A stretch of DNA of 64,000 bases from Emergencia timonensis (GTDB lineage: Bacteria; Bacillota; Clostridia; Peptostreptococcales; Anaerovoracaceae). Shown in pieces: positions 17,097-25,260 of the stretch. The notes under the pieces are model-generated. The model worked only from the letters and a program-made list of their open reading frames with translations. It had not been told where the DNA came from and did not search any database. The position numbers and the translations under genes were made by a program. The first letter of the stretch is position 1. Each line of letters starts with the position of its first letter. The stretch lies in NCBI RefSeq assembly GCF_900086585.1, contig NZ_FLKM01000008.1:558001-622000 (forward strand), written 5' to 3'.

Positions 17097-18261
17097 AGTG
17101 GACGAAATCGTAGAAGGGCTGAGTCAGGAATTACGTGAACTGACTTTGGCAATTCATTGTCATCCTGAACTTGGATTGGAAGAATATGAAGCCTGCGCAT
17201 TGCAGGTGGAGATTCTCAAAAAATATGGGTTTACTGTCGAAGAGAAATACTGCGGCATGGACACCGCCTACAAGGCATCTTATATAGGAAGCAAACCAGG
17301 GCCGAAAATCGCCATGCTGGCCGAGTACGACGCCCTGCCCGGTCTGGGACACGGCTGCGGCCACAATTTGATTGCTATGATTGCAGTCGGTGCAGGCATC
17401 GCCATGAGGGAATTTGCCGACACGTATGGCGCAGAGATCCACGTCTTTGGCACGCCGGCAGAAGAATCTGTCGGAGGAAAAGTAATTATGGCAGATGCCG
17501 GTGCCTTTGACGATATGGATGTCGCCATGATGAGCCATCCTTCCCATATGGATGCGGAATCTATGAACACTTTGGCAATTGACTCCTATAAGGTCAGCTT
17601 TCACGGCAAGACAGCTCACGCTGCGGGTGCCCCGCATGAGGGAATCAATGCGCTGGATGCGGTCATTAACTTTTTCAATATGATTAACGCACTTCGTCAG
17701 CAGACGCAGGAGGATGCCCGCATCCATGGGATTATCACCAAGGGCGGTGAAGCGCCAAACATCATTCCTGATTACAGCGAGGCGATCATTGAAGCGCGAG
17801 CGGCAAAGATCGACTATCTGGAGGAACTCTGCCAGAAGGTTCTCCGCTGTGCAGAGGCTGCCGCAATAGGTACGGGCTGCACGGTAGAAATCGGCCCGGC
17901 AGGAGGAAAGTTTCTGGATACCAACAGCAATCTGACCTTATCAGCGCTTAATGCAAGGCAGATGAAAACTCTGGGACTGGATCTGGTGCCGCCATCTCCG
18001 GCGCCTTTGCCAGCTTCTTCGGATCTGGGAGATGTCAGCTATCGCTGTCCTGCCATCCAAAACACCTTTGCAATCATAGATGAGGCAGACGGCGGTCCTC
18101 ACACTGCGGCATTTGCAGAAGCCGCGGGCGGCGACAGAGCCATTGAAAAAGGTTTGTTATTTATCAAAGGGTTCGTCCTTACCGCCATTGAACTGATGAC
18201 CAAACCGGAAGAACTGAAGAAAATTAAAGCGGAGTTTGACAAAATCAGCAGAAGGCCTTGA
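17086..18261 (+). CDS. M20 family metallo-amidohydrolase, first module
   Basis: A 391-residue M20 (M20D-type) zinc hydrolase, cytoplasmic. It has AEYDALPGLGHGCGHN (metal ligands Cys and His near residue 90), PAEE (general base and metal ligand), the dimerisation-domain GKTAHAAGAPHEG, APNIIPDY, and a late GGPHT. Relatives cleave N-acyl amino acids, aminobenzoyl-glutamate or beta-alanyl dipeptides. It overlaps the preceding membrane gene by 11 bases, so the product imported by the membrane pair is probably its substrate. The substrate itself cannot be named. Confidence 0.87.
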   Translation: MQYRVDEIVEGLSQELRELTLAIHCHPELGLEEYEACALQVEILKKYGFTVEEKYCGMDTAYKASYIGSKPGPKIAMLAEYDALPGLGHGCGHNLIAMIAVGAGIAMREFADTYGAEIHVFGTPAEESVGGKVIMADAGAFDDMDVAMMSHPSHMDAESMNTLAIDSYKVSFHGKTAHAAGAPHEGINALDAVINFFNMINALRQQTQEDARIHGIITKGGEAPNIIPDYSEAIIEARAAKIDYLEELCQKVLRCAEAAAIGTGCTVEIGPAGGKFLDTNSNLTLSALNARQMKTLGLDLVPPSPAPLPASSDLGDVSYRCPAIQNTFAIIDEADGGPHTAAFAEAAGGDRAIEKGLLFIKGFVLTAIELMTKPEELKKIKAEFDKISRRP

Positions 18262-18344
18262 TTTAGATTTCCTTCAACCTTTGCCATTTCGTCTCAAAAA
18301 TGCTATATTACAATTATAACATTTAGATGACGGAAGGTGCCGCT

Positions 18345-19178
18345 ATGAAATACAAGCTGGACGACTATAAAGTGGGAGAAATTGCTAAGTTTTACGGTGT
18401 TTCGGTGGACACTGTCAGGTTCTATGACAGAAAAGGTGTGCTGAAACCGGAAAAAAAGAGCGACAACAACTATCGCACCTATAATAAAGAAGAATTCATC
18501 TCTATGGATTACATCATGAGATTGCGCAGCTTAGGCATTTCTATTGAAAATATTAAAAAAATGGCTTCCAACATATCATTGGAAGAATCCCTGGAAGTGG
18601 TCAGCGAAACAGAACGTGAAATTGAAGCGCAGATCAGACAGTTGGAAAATCAAAGGCGGATGATCAAAGGGTATAAGGCGAAGCTGAAAGACTGTGCTGA
18701 AAGATATGGCGTGGTCACAATGGAACAATCCCCGGCCTTTATCATCAAAGATATCAAAACGACCATGAAAGAAACGATGGACGCTTTTGAAAAGCTGCAG
18801 CTTTCCACCTTGCCGCTGCTGGGGATACTGATCGACAGTGAGCGCTATGACGACATGGAATTGTATAACTGCTTTATCGACCGTGCCCAAAGACAAAAAA
18901 TCTGCAATTACATCGTGGCCGCGTCTGACTATGAGGGAATCAGTAAAAAACCTGATTTCCCTGCGGAAGAATTCGAAATCATCCCACCCAGACGATGTGT
19001 GCATATCATAGGAATGGACTATACCAATATCGATTATTCTTCTATCAAGCCAATTTATGATTTTATCGACACGAATCACCTGAAAATCATCGCGCCGCCC
19101 TTCCTCCGCATTCTTGCTTTGGAAAACAGAGGAGATGCCGGCGTGGAATATACCGAAATGTGGATTCCGGTGGAGTAA
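18345..19178 (+). CDS. MerR family regulator of the second DUF5058/M20 module
   Basis: A 277-residue MerR regulator, paralogous to the one at 14581. Winged helix-turn-helix at residues 8-75 (VGEIAKFYGVSVDTVRFYDR), coiled coil about 80-125, and a C-terminal ligand-sensing domain of about 140 residues. It lacks metal-binding cysteines. I chose ATG 18345 because GGAAGG lies 7 bases upstream; ATG 18327 is in frame but has no site. A TATATT -10-like box lies near 18303. A strong terminator separates it from the promoter of its presumed target at 19220. Confidence 0.85.
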   Translation: MKYKLDDYKVGEIAKFYGVSVDTVRFYDRKGVLKPEKKSDNNYRTYNKEEFISMDYIMRLRSLGISIENIKKMASNISLEESLEVVSETEREIEAQIRQLENQRRMIKGYKAKLKDCAERYGVVTMEQSPAFIIKDIKTTMKETMDAFEKLQLSTLPLLGILIDSERYDDMELYNCFIDRAQRQKICNYIVAASDYEGISKKPDFPAEEFEIIPPRRCVHIIGMDYTNIDYSSIKPIYDFIDTNHLKIIAPPFLRILALENRGDAGVEYTEMWIPVE

Positions 19179-19209
19179 AAAACTGTCTGATTTTGCAGAC
19201 AGTTTTTTT
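19177..19209 (+). terminator. rho-independent terminator after the second MerR gene
   Basis: ACTGTCTG (19182-19189) pairs with CAGACAGT (19196-19203), flanked by A-rich and T-rich ends, with seven T at 19203-19209. A clean terminator isolating the regulator from the module downstream. Confidence 0.85.
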
Positions 19210-19219
19210 GTGTTTTGTA

Positions 19220-19250
19220 TTGACCCTTGACCTGGTTCAGGGTTTAAAAT
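19220..19250 (+). promoter_or_regulatory. MerR-type promoter and operator of the second module
   Basis: TTGACC at 19220-19225 and TAAAAT at 19245-19250 are separated by exactly 19 bases. Overlapping the spacer is a 21-base dyad at 19223-19243, ACCCTnnACC-T-GGTnnAGGGT, with 8 of 10 positions paired. Promoter geometry and operator position are those of the MerR family. Confidence 0.8.
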
Positions 19251-19296
19251 AAGGTATACAGAAAATTCTTATAAAATGTAAAAGGAGGAATCATCC

Positions 19297-19998
19297 ATGA
19301 GTTTTCAAGATATTGCAAACAGCGGCTTGATATGGGGCTGTGTCGTTGTCGGAATTATTCTCGTCGTCTTAATTACGCTGTATTACATGGTAGTCTGTTA
19401 CAGGCACGCTATCAAAGTGGGTGTCGCCAAGGAGACTGTCAACGCAGTTGTAAAGTCGTCGGCGACCTTTTCCATCGTACCATCTATTGCCATCGTAGCA
19501 GGGCTGGCCACCCTGGCGGTTGTCATCGGCCTGCCCTACGCCTGGTTCAGATTGTCAGTATTGGGTTCTGTTACATACGAGTTGATGTCGGCTAATCTGG
19601 CGCTGAAGGCTTTGGGACTGGATGTAGCGACTGCAGATGCTTATGCCTTCGGACTGATGGCATGGGCAATGTGCATCGGAATTACCGTAACATTGCTCTT
19701 TAATATCTTCTTTGCAAAAAAAGTGCATCTGGGCACTTTAAAGCTGGGAGATAAAGATCAGAAATGGGGCGCTGTCTCTCAGACCGTCTTTATGACTGCG
19801 CTATTATGCGCCCTGATTGTACCGATGATCTTTGGCGGCATCGTCAGTCTGCTGACCTTTGCCAGCAGCGCAGTAATCGCCATTCTGATCACAGGGATTG
19901 CAAAAGTGGCGAAGGCCGACTGGCTCAATCAGTTTACACTGGCGTTCAGCTTGATCGGCGCCATGGCGTTGTCCGTGGTATATGACGGATTGTTTTAG
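19297..19998 (+). CDS. DUF5058-like membrane protein, second module
   Basis: A 233-residue membrane protein with about six helices, the same length as its paralogue at 15621. It keeps IVPSIAIVAGL, GLPYxWFRLSVLGSVTYELM and the C-terminal LIGAMA-x(n)-DGLF ending. An AAGGAGG site precedes the ATG. No function is known. The stricter conservation of the middle helices suggests that they line a substrate path. It lies about 40 bases downstream of the MerR-type promoter. Confidence 0.75.
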   Translation: MSFQDIANSGLIWGCVVVGIILVVLITLYYMVVCYRHAIKVGVAKETVNAVVKSSATFSIVPSIAIVAGLATLAVVIGLPYAWFRLSVLGSVTYELMSANLALKALGLDVATADAYAFGLMAWAMCIGITVTLLFNIFFAKKVHLGTLKLGDKDQKWGAVSQTVFMTALLCALIVPMIFGGIVSLLTFASSAVIAILITGIAKVAKADWLNQFTLAFSLIGAMALSVVYDGLF

Positions 19999-20016
19999 CA
20001 GGGAAAGGAGAGAAAA

Positions 20017-20760
20017 ATGAAATCTAGTGGAAATACTTACTACGACAAAATGCACAGATTGGGTAAATTCGTTACCGTGGGATCGATTCTGGTGTTCTGC
20101 GGTGTGCCTCTTGTCGTCTGCTTATATTATGGAATCATGCCCAAAATCGGCGACCTGCTTCTGGCAGCCGGGGGCTTATGTGCGATCTTTATCCCGACTG
20201 GGGTGGCGGAGGCCTTTGGTGAAATCCCTGTCATGGGGTCCTCTTACTATGTTGCCAATGTAACAGGAAATATTCTGAACTTGAAACTGCCAGCAGCCCT
20301 CAACGCGTTGAAAGTAGCCAACGTCAAATCAGGGACGGAGGCCGCTGATGCCATTACAGGACTTGCTGTAGCTGTATCCTCTCTGGTGACCCTGGTGATG
20401 CTGCTTCTCGGTATGCTTTTGATGACGCCGCTGGAGCCGTTCTTGTCGTCTCCGGCCGTTTCAACTGCTGCAGGTTATGTTCTGCCAGCTTTGTTCGGCT
20501 GCCTGGTTCTGAGTTTCCTCAGCAACGATGTGGGCGGCGGTGTAATCGTAAAGAAAAGACTGCTTGCAGCAATCTTCCCTTTCGCCTTGTGCATCATTTT
20601 GTACCTGATCATTCCTGATTATTATGATCTGGGACAGGGATTCGTCATGGTCATCTGTATCCCTATCGTATATGTCATTACGAAGATCATGTATAAGAAG
20701 GGCATCATCACTGTGGAAATGCCAGAAGAAGAAAAGAAAACAGAGGAGGAACACGCATAA
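20017..20760 (+). CDS. partner membrane protein of DUF5058, second module
   Basis: A 247-residue membrane protein, paralogue of the one at 16344: YYDKMHRLGK near the N-terminus, GIMPKI, VTGNILNLKLPAALNALKVA, GDLLLAAGG and ITKIMYKKGI at the end, then an acidic tail. It begins 18 bases after the DUF5058 gene with GGAAAGGAG. Its stop codon overlaps the start of the hydrolase gene by one base. Function unknown; a subunit of a permease is the best reading. Confidence 0.7.
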   Translation: MKSSGNTYYDKMHRLGKFVTVGSILVFCGVPLVVCLYYGIMPKIGDLLLAAGGLCAIFIPTGVAEAFGEIPVMGSSYYVANVTGNILNLKLPAALNALKVANVKSGTEAADAITGLAVAVSSLVTLVMLLLGMLLMTPLEPFLSSPAVSTAAGYVLPALFGCLVLSFLSNDVGGGVIVKKRLLAAIFPFALCIILYLIIPDYYDLGQGFVMVICIPIVYVITKIMYKKGIITVEMPEEEKKTEEEHA

Positions 20761-21968
20761 TGGAAAAGAGAGATTTTGATAGAATTGTAGAAATTACTGA
20801 TGACTTGGCGCCGGAACTCAAGAAACTGGCGCTGGATATCCACGGGAACCCTGAGATGGGTCGAAAGGAGTTTCAGGCCTGCAAGTGGCAGATGGGACTG
20901 CTTGAGAAATATGGATTTGAAACCGAAGCAAATTTCTGTGAAATCGAAACTTCATATAAGGCGGTATATAAAGGGACGAAGCCGGGTCCGAAGATCGCCA
21001 TGCTTGCAGAGTATGATGCATTGCCGGAAATCGGCCACGCCTGCGGACACAATCTGATCGCCATGATTTCTGTCGGTTCTGGCATAGTTATCAAGGAATT
21101 TGTCGATAAATACGGCGGAGAAATCCACGTCATCGGCACGCCGGCGGAAGAAACTCAAGGGGCAAAGGTGGAGATGTCACAAAAGGGTGCGTTTAAGGAA
21201 TACGATGTTGCGATGATGGCACATCCGTTTGAACAAAATGGCAGTTCCATTAATACCATGGCGGTATATGCGAGAAGATTTGAATTCTTTGGCAAAACGG
21301 CGCACGCTGCAGCATCCCCCCATGAGGGCATCAATGCCCTGGATGCCATGATCAACTTCTTTAACATGGTCAATGCCCTGCGTCAGCAGACGAAACCAGA
21401 CGCACGGCTCCACGGCGTCATTCTCAACGGAGGGGTCGCGCCCAACATCATTCCTGATTATACGGAAGCGCTGTTCTATGTGAGGGGCAACAAGGTCGCG
21501 TATGTGGAAGAATTACTGGACAAAGTCATCGCCTGTGCAGAAGGCGCGGCGAAAGGCACCGGCTGTACGTACAAAGTCAGCAAAGCGGAGGAAGACTTCA
21601 AGGATACGGACAGCAATATGGTGCTTTCTGATCTCGTCTGTGACCAATATGAGAAGCTGGGACATGAGATTCTGCGTGCGGGAAGAGCGGTTATGCCAGG
21701 ATCATCAGATCTGGGCGATGTCAGCTACGAATGCCCGGCAGTACAGTTGATGTGCGGCATGGGGCCGCTGGCTGGCGGAGGTCACTACGGCGCTCACACT
21801 GTGGAGTTTGCACAGAAAGCCTGCTCGTCAGAAGCTCTGGCCAATGGAATCGAATTCGTCAAAGCTTTTGCGATGACGGCTGTGGAACTGCTGACGGATC
21901 CTTCCCATCTGGCAGCAATCAAAAAAGAATTTGAAACAGAGAAGGTAGATTCAATTTTGCCGGTATGA
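20760..21968 (+). CDS. M20 family metallo-amidohydrolase, second module
   Basis: A 402-residue M20 zinc hydrolase, paralogue of the one at 17086. AEYDALPEIGHACGHN holds the first metal ligands, PAEE the general base, FGKTAHAAASPHEGINALDA the lid region, and GAHT the late histidine. It starts at the last base of the upstream stop codon, so translation is coupled. The two copies differ around the His-rich binding loop, which fits different but related substrates. Cytoplasmic; substrate probably an N-acyl amino acid or small dipeptide (family knowledge). Confidence 0.87.
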   Translation: MEKRDFDRIVEITDDLAPELKKLALDIHGNPEMGRKEFQACKWQMGLLEKYGFETEANFCEIETSYKAVYKGTKPGPKIAMLAEYDALPEIGHACGHNLIAMISVGSGIVIKEFVDKYGGEIHVIGTPAEETQGAKVEMSQKGAFKEYDVAMMAHPFEQNGSSINTMAVYARRFEFFGKTAHAAASPHEGINALDAMINFFNMVNALRQQTKPDARLHGVILNGGVAPNIIPDYTEALFYVRGNKVAYVEELLDKVIACAEGAAKGTGCTYKVSKAEEDFKDTDSNMVLSDLVCDQYEKLGHEILRAGRAVMPGSSDLGDVSYECPAVQLMCGMGPLAGGGHYGAHTVEFAQKACSSEALANGIEFVKAFAMTAVELLTDPSHLAAIKKEFETEKVDSILPV

Positions 21969-22085
21969 CATTCTGTCCAGCAAGATGTTAATCGAGCTGC
22001 GAAATTGAATTTATGCCTGTGTTCCCCAGCCTATGGCTGGCTCGTAACGCGTCGTAGAAAGTGAATTTGATAAGGAGATTTAAAG

Positions 22086-22114
22086 CGAGGCCGGATCAAT
22101 GCGTTCCGGTCTCG
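22086..22114 (+). terminator. probable transcription end hairpin after the second module
   Basis: CGAGGCCGGA at 22086-22095 pairs with TCCGGTCTCG at 22105-22114 (one G-T pair, 9-base loop). The following sequence is T-rich but not a perfect run, so termination may be partial. Confidence 0.5.
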
Positions 22115-22252
22115 TTGTCTGTTTATCATCAAGTATTCATACTGTGTTTACATTCTCAGGAGCCTGATAATGTGTTCTGATTCAAAGACTTCATATACAA
22201 TGCCCTGCTTTTTTAAACATTGGCAATAGATTGCATTTACAAAATAGATATG

Positions 22253-22307
22253 TTAAGATTTTTTTAAGACTTTTATTGAGGTTTTTTTAAATGAATGCCT
22301 CTATACT
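22253..22307 (+). promoter_or_regulatory. promoter with phased TTAAGA repeats upstream of the response regulator
   Basis: TTAAGA at 22253 and 22264 (11 bp apart), with weaker related hexamers at 22276 and 22287, precede a -10 box TATACT at 22302-22307. Direct repeats one helical turn apart are the normal binding site of OmpR-family regulators. The same motif with the same distance to the -10 box is found upstream of the yfhO operon. Confidence 0.6.
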
Positions 22308-22338
22308 GAGGTTATCAATCGGGAAAGGGATATATATA

Positions 22339-23046
22339 ATGAATGGGGAAACAATTTTAGTAGTAGACGACAACAAAGAAATCGTATATTCACTGGGCGA
22401 GCTTTTGAAATATGAGGGTTACGAAATCATCGCTGCCTATGATGGCATGGAAGCACTGGAGTGCCTGGAGAAATATCACGTTGATCTGATTCTGCTGGAC
22501 GTCATGATGCCCCGTCTCAACGGTTTGTCCGCATTGATGAAGATTCGTGAGAAGTACAAGATTCCGGCGATTATCTTGTCTGCGAAGACGGAAGAGAGCG
22601 ACAAAGTGTCGGGTCTGATTCTCGGCGCAGACGATTATATCAGTAAGCCCTACAATGCAGCGGAGCTGATCGCTCGGGTAAAGGCGCAATTGCGGCGGTA
22701 TCATACCTGGGGCGGCAGCGCGCCAATGGCGAATGAAGATACCATTGTCAACGGCGGCCTGGTTTTAGATAAAAAACAGCGCCTGATCGTCGTAGAAGGC
22801 AAAGAGGTTAAGCTGACGGCTACCGAATATAAGATCGTTGAGCTGCTGATGTCAAATACGGGACAAGTATTTCCGGCGGAACAGATTTACGAGAGTGTGT
22901 GGGAAGAAACTGCTGACTTCACGGTGGAAAATACGGTCATGGTGCATATCCGCCACATTCGAGAGAAGATAGAAATTGATACGAAGAATCCGAAATATAT
23001 TAAGGTGGTGTGGGGCATTGGTTACAAGATGGAAAAGTTCAATTAA
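22339..23046 (+). CDS. OmpR-family response regulator (VanR-like)
   Basis: A 235-residue regulator: receiver domain (residues 5-120; acidic pair Asp10/Asp11, phospho-acceptor Asp54 in LLDVMMP, conserved Ser/Lys in LSAK and SKPYN) and a C-terminal winged-helix domain (about 135-233). It is followed by an overlapping sensor kinase gene. The start at ATG 22339 is the family position; an in-frame ATG 16 codons earlier lies at the transcription start. Its own upstream region has phased TTAAGA repeats, so autoregulation is likely. Confidence 0.9.
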   Translation: MNGETILVVDDNKEIVYSLGELLKYEGYEIIAAYDGMEALECLEKYHVDLILLDVMMPRLNGLSALMKIREKYKIPAIILSAKTEESDKVSGLILGADDYISKPYNAAELIARVKAQLRRYHTWGGSAPMANEDTIVNGGLVLDKKQRLIVVEGKEVKLTATEYKIVELLMSNTGQVFPAEQIYESVWEETADFTVENTVMVHIRHIREKIEIDTKNPKYIKVVWGIGYKMEKFN

Positions 23047-24349
23047 TAAAATCGTTTCATTTATACAATCGAATAAAAGACTGTTTTTGGGAATTTGCAG
23101 TGTGGCAATAGGTGCGGCCATATTCTATGCATTATTTGGCATGGCATACAGATATGGGGGTATGTCCACGAAACAGACCTGGTTCATGGGTTCTGTTCCA
23201 AATCTCTTTCTCGGCTTTGGCATCTGGCATATTGTCAGATATATTATGCTCAAGGTGTATGCCGACTGGATTCCAAAAGACGAAGCCTTCTACGAGGAGT
23301 GGAAAGATAAATGGTATAAACAGCAAATAACAATTGCCATTGTTTCTATTGGGACGTTACTATTTGCATATCTGATGTACTCTTCCAGTGAGTACAGGTA
23401 TTACGCTTACAACCTTGCATACATGTATCTTTTGCTTGCAACCGTATTGATACAAAGCGTCATCAGCGAAATCTGCATAGTAGGATTCATGAAGAATCAG
23501 CTGAATCTTTTGATGGAACGAATGACAGAAATCAATCGGAAAAACCTGGAGGATGCGCTGGAAATTGAACGTGAAAGTATTGAAAAGGCCGCCAAAAGTG
23601 AACAGTTAAAGATAGATCTGATTTCCAACGTATCTCACGATCTGAAGACGCCGCTGACATCCATGGTCGGGTATATCGAACTGATGAAAAAAGAGGACCT
23701 GGACGATACCATGCAGGATTATGTGGAAGTATTGTCTGATAAGGCGGAAAAGCTAAAGGTCATGATAGAGAGCCTTTTTTCATTGGCAAAGGCCAGCAGC
23801 GGAAATATCAAAATGCACATGGAATCGATCAGTCTCAATCGGCTGATTGACCAGCTCTTGGCTGATATGGAGGATCGAATCGGCAGTTCCGACCTGCATT
23901 TCGTAAAGGTTATGGCAGAAGAGGACACCAGTTTTATCAGCGATAACCTTCATATGTACCGCATCTGTCAAAATCTGATTGAAAATGCGATTAAGTATTC
24001 TGCCAAAGGTACTAGAGTCTTTTTAAAGACTTTTGTAAATAAGGGCGGTGACAAGGAAAGAGTCTGCCTCGAAATTACCAATACAGCAGGCTATCTGATG
24101 GACTTTGACAAAGATGATATCATCGAGCGGTTTGCCAGGGCAGATAAAGCACGTACCAGCGACGGCAACGGACTTGGGCTTGCTATCGTCAGCACCTATA
24201 CCAGCGCTTTAGGGGGCGCCTTTGATATCAGTATTGACTGTGATCAATTTAAAGCGACACTCTCCTTCGAGAAAGCAGAATGCGACTGCGCGGGCCATCA
24301 CACAGAGGGGGTTTTAGAGCTTGAGGAATATTTAGACGCCGCAAATTGA
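23018..24349 (+). CDS. membrane sensor histidine kinase (VanS-like)
   Basis: A sensor kinase of about 443 residues. Three to four hydrophobic helices in the first 165 residues form a membrane sensor with little extracellular sequence. The HisKA domain has SNVSHDLKTPLTSM (phosphorylated His), followed by an HATPase domain with N-box NLIENAIKY and G-box GNGLGLAIV. The start is uncertain: TTG at 23018 has AAGGTGG at a usable distance and gives the usual overlap with the regulator gene; TTG at 22976 is an alternative. It would phosphorylate the VanR-like regulator. The signal is unknown. Confidence 0.85.
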   Translation: MVTRWKSSINKIVSFIQSNKRLFLGICSVAIGAAIFYALFGMAYRYGGMSTKQTWFMGSVPNLFLGFGIWHIVRYIMLKVYADWIPKDEAFYEEWKDKWYKQQITIAIVSIGTLLFAYLMYSSSEYRYYAYNLAYMYLLLATVLIQSVISEICIVGFMKNQLNLLMERMTEINRKNLEDALEIERESIEKAAKSEQLKIDLISNVSHDLKTPLTSMVGYIELMKKEDLDDTMQDYVEVLSDKAEKLKVMIESLFSLAKASSGNIKMHMESISLNRLIDQLLADMEDRIGSSDLHFVKVMAEEDTSFISDNLHMYRICQNLIENAIKYSAKGTRVFLKTFVNKGGDKERVCLEITNTAGYLMDFDKDDIIERFARADKARTSDGNGLGLAIVSTYTSALGGAFDISIDCDQFKATLSFEKAECDCAGHHTEGVLELEEYLDAAN

Positions 24350-24350
24350 C

Positions 24351-24938
24351 TTATGCAAGCGGCAGAATCTGTTGTTCCTCTTCCTGAAATCTCTGGAGCA
24401 GTGGAGAGGGCTGTGCCAACATTTCCAGAGCTGCGTCCTGATTGTAGATCCAGTCTGCCAGATGTTCTTCCGGCACAATCAGCGGCATCCTGTCATGAAC
24501 TGGACGCATGGAATCGTTGGCGCTTGTAGTGACGATAATGAAACGATCCTCCTCTGCGAACTGCCGGTAAAAACCGGCCATGAAAATGGTATGCTGATCA
24601 GCATATCGAAAGGCTATTTTGTTTTTTTTCTGATCCCATTCATAGAAATGTCTTGCAGGAATGAGGCAGCGTCTGTGCAGAACACTGTCCTTGAAGGTTT
24701 TTTTCTCTGCTGCAGTCTCTGCGCGGGCGTTGATCAACAGCCCCTTTCCGTCAAATCGAGGAAACCCCCATGGCATTGTCTCCGCATAGAAATTTGTATC
24801 TCTGCCGCTGAGAATCAGCGCCTGCTGCGAAGGATAGATATCGCCGGTGTTCGGCAGCTCCAGGTTGTCCGCAGTGCGCCCTGCTCTCCTCAGAATATCC
24901 GCTGCAATTTCGTTATCAGTATAAAATCTGCCACACAT
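24351..24938 (-). CDS. SOS response-associated peptidase (SRAP; YedK/HMCES family)
   Basis: A 195-residue SRAP protein that shields abasic sites in single-stranded DNA by forming a thiazolidine crosslink through Cys2. It begins MCGRFY, which fixes the ATG at 24938 with GGAGGAAA upstream; the open frame upstream has no family similarity. INARAET (Asn), CLIPARHFYEW (Glu) and VHDRMPLIV (His) give the other active-site residues. Its stop is one base from the stop of the convergent kinase gene. Confidence 0.93.
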   Translation of the reverse strand: MCGRFYTDNEIAADILRRAGRTADNLELPNTGDIYPSQQALILSGRDTNFYAETMPWGFPRFDGKGLLINARAETAAEKKTFKDSVLHRRCLIPARHFYEWDQKKNKIAFRYADQHTIFMAGFYRQFAEEDRFIIVTTSANDSMRPVHDRMPLIVPEEHLADWIYNQDAALEMLAQPSPLLQRFQEEEQQILPLA

Positions 24939-25260
24939 ACTTTTATTTCCTCCGTTCCTCTCATTGTAGGGAGCATTTCCATTTTTAAATAAACTATACT
25001 TCGAATGCATCCTAAAAGTCAAATTGTTATAATTTTTTTTGTAACAAAATCCCCATTGCAACGATATATCTATAGATTATTACAAAACTGTGATTTTTCT
25101 GAGACTGCCTTGAGATAATACAATGCTATAGTTAGTAGTATAGACAGGAACCTTAAGAATTTTTAAGAAATAATTAAGAATTATACCTTTGAATATTAAG
25201 ATTTTAGATGTATTATTAATTATGATAGAAAAAGGGTTTAGACAAAGAAGGGAATTTGGG
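24939..25260 (+). other. intergenic region between SRAP and yfhO operon
   Basis: About 320 bases, AT-rich, no gene. The left part carries the leftward SRAP ribosome binding site and promoter; the right part carries the phased TTAAGA operator and a -10 region for the yfhO operon. Confidence 0.6.
25153..25216 (+). promoter_or_regulatory. phased TTAAGA operator and promoter of the yfhO operon
   Basis: TTAAGA at 25153, 25163, 25174 and 25196, each 10-11 bp (or two turns) apart, followed by TATTAT at 25211-25216. The repeats at 25163 and 25174 lie 48 and 37 bases before the -10 box, against 49 and 38 upstream of the response regulator. This suggests control by the VanR-like protein at 22339. Confidence 0.6.

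Larger units (their letters stand above)
21969..22338 (+). other. intergenic region between the second module and the two-component system
   Basis: 370 bases without a gene. It holds a tight hairpin CCAGCC-TAT-GGCTGG at 22026-22040, a second 10-bp hairpin at 22086-22114, and then an AT-rich promoter region with phased TTAAGA repeats and a -10 box for the response regulator. Nothing resembling a known riboswitch was recognised. Confidence 0.6.

Noticed and set aside
14581..19178. Metal-sensing role for the two MerR proteins
   Set aside because: No conserved cysteine pair at the dimerisation helix and a long C-terminal domain; the target genes are not metal transporters.
24372..24992. 206-codon open frame on the plus strand
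   Set aside because: Antisense to the SRAP gene, which has the MCGRFY start and all active-site motifs.
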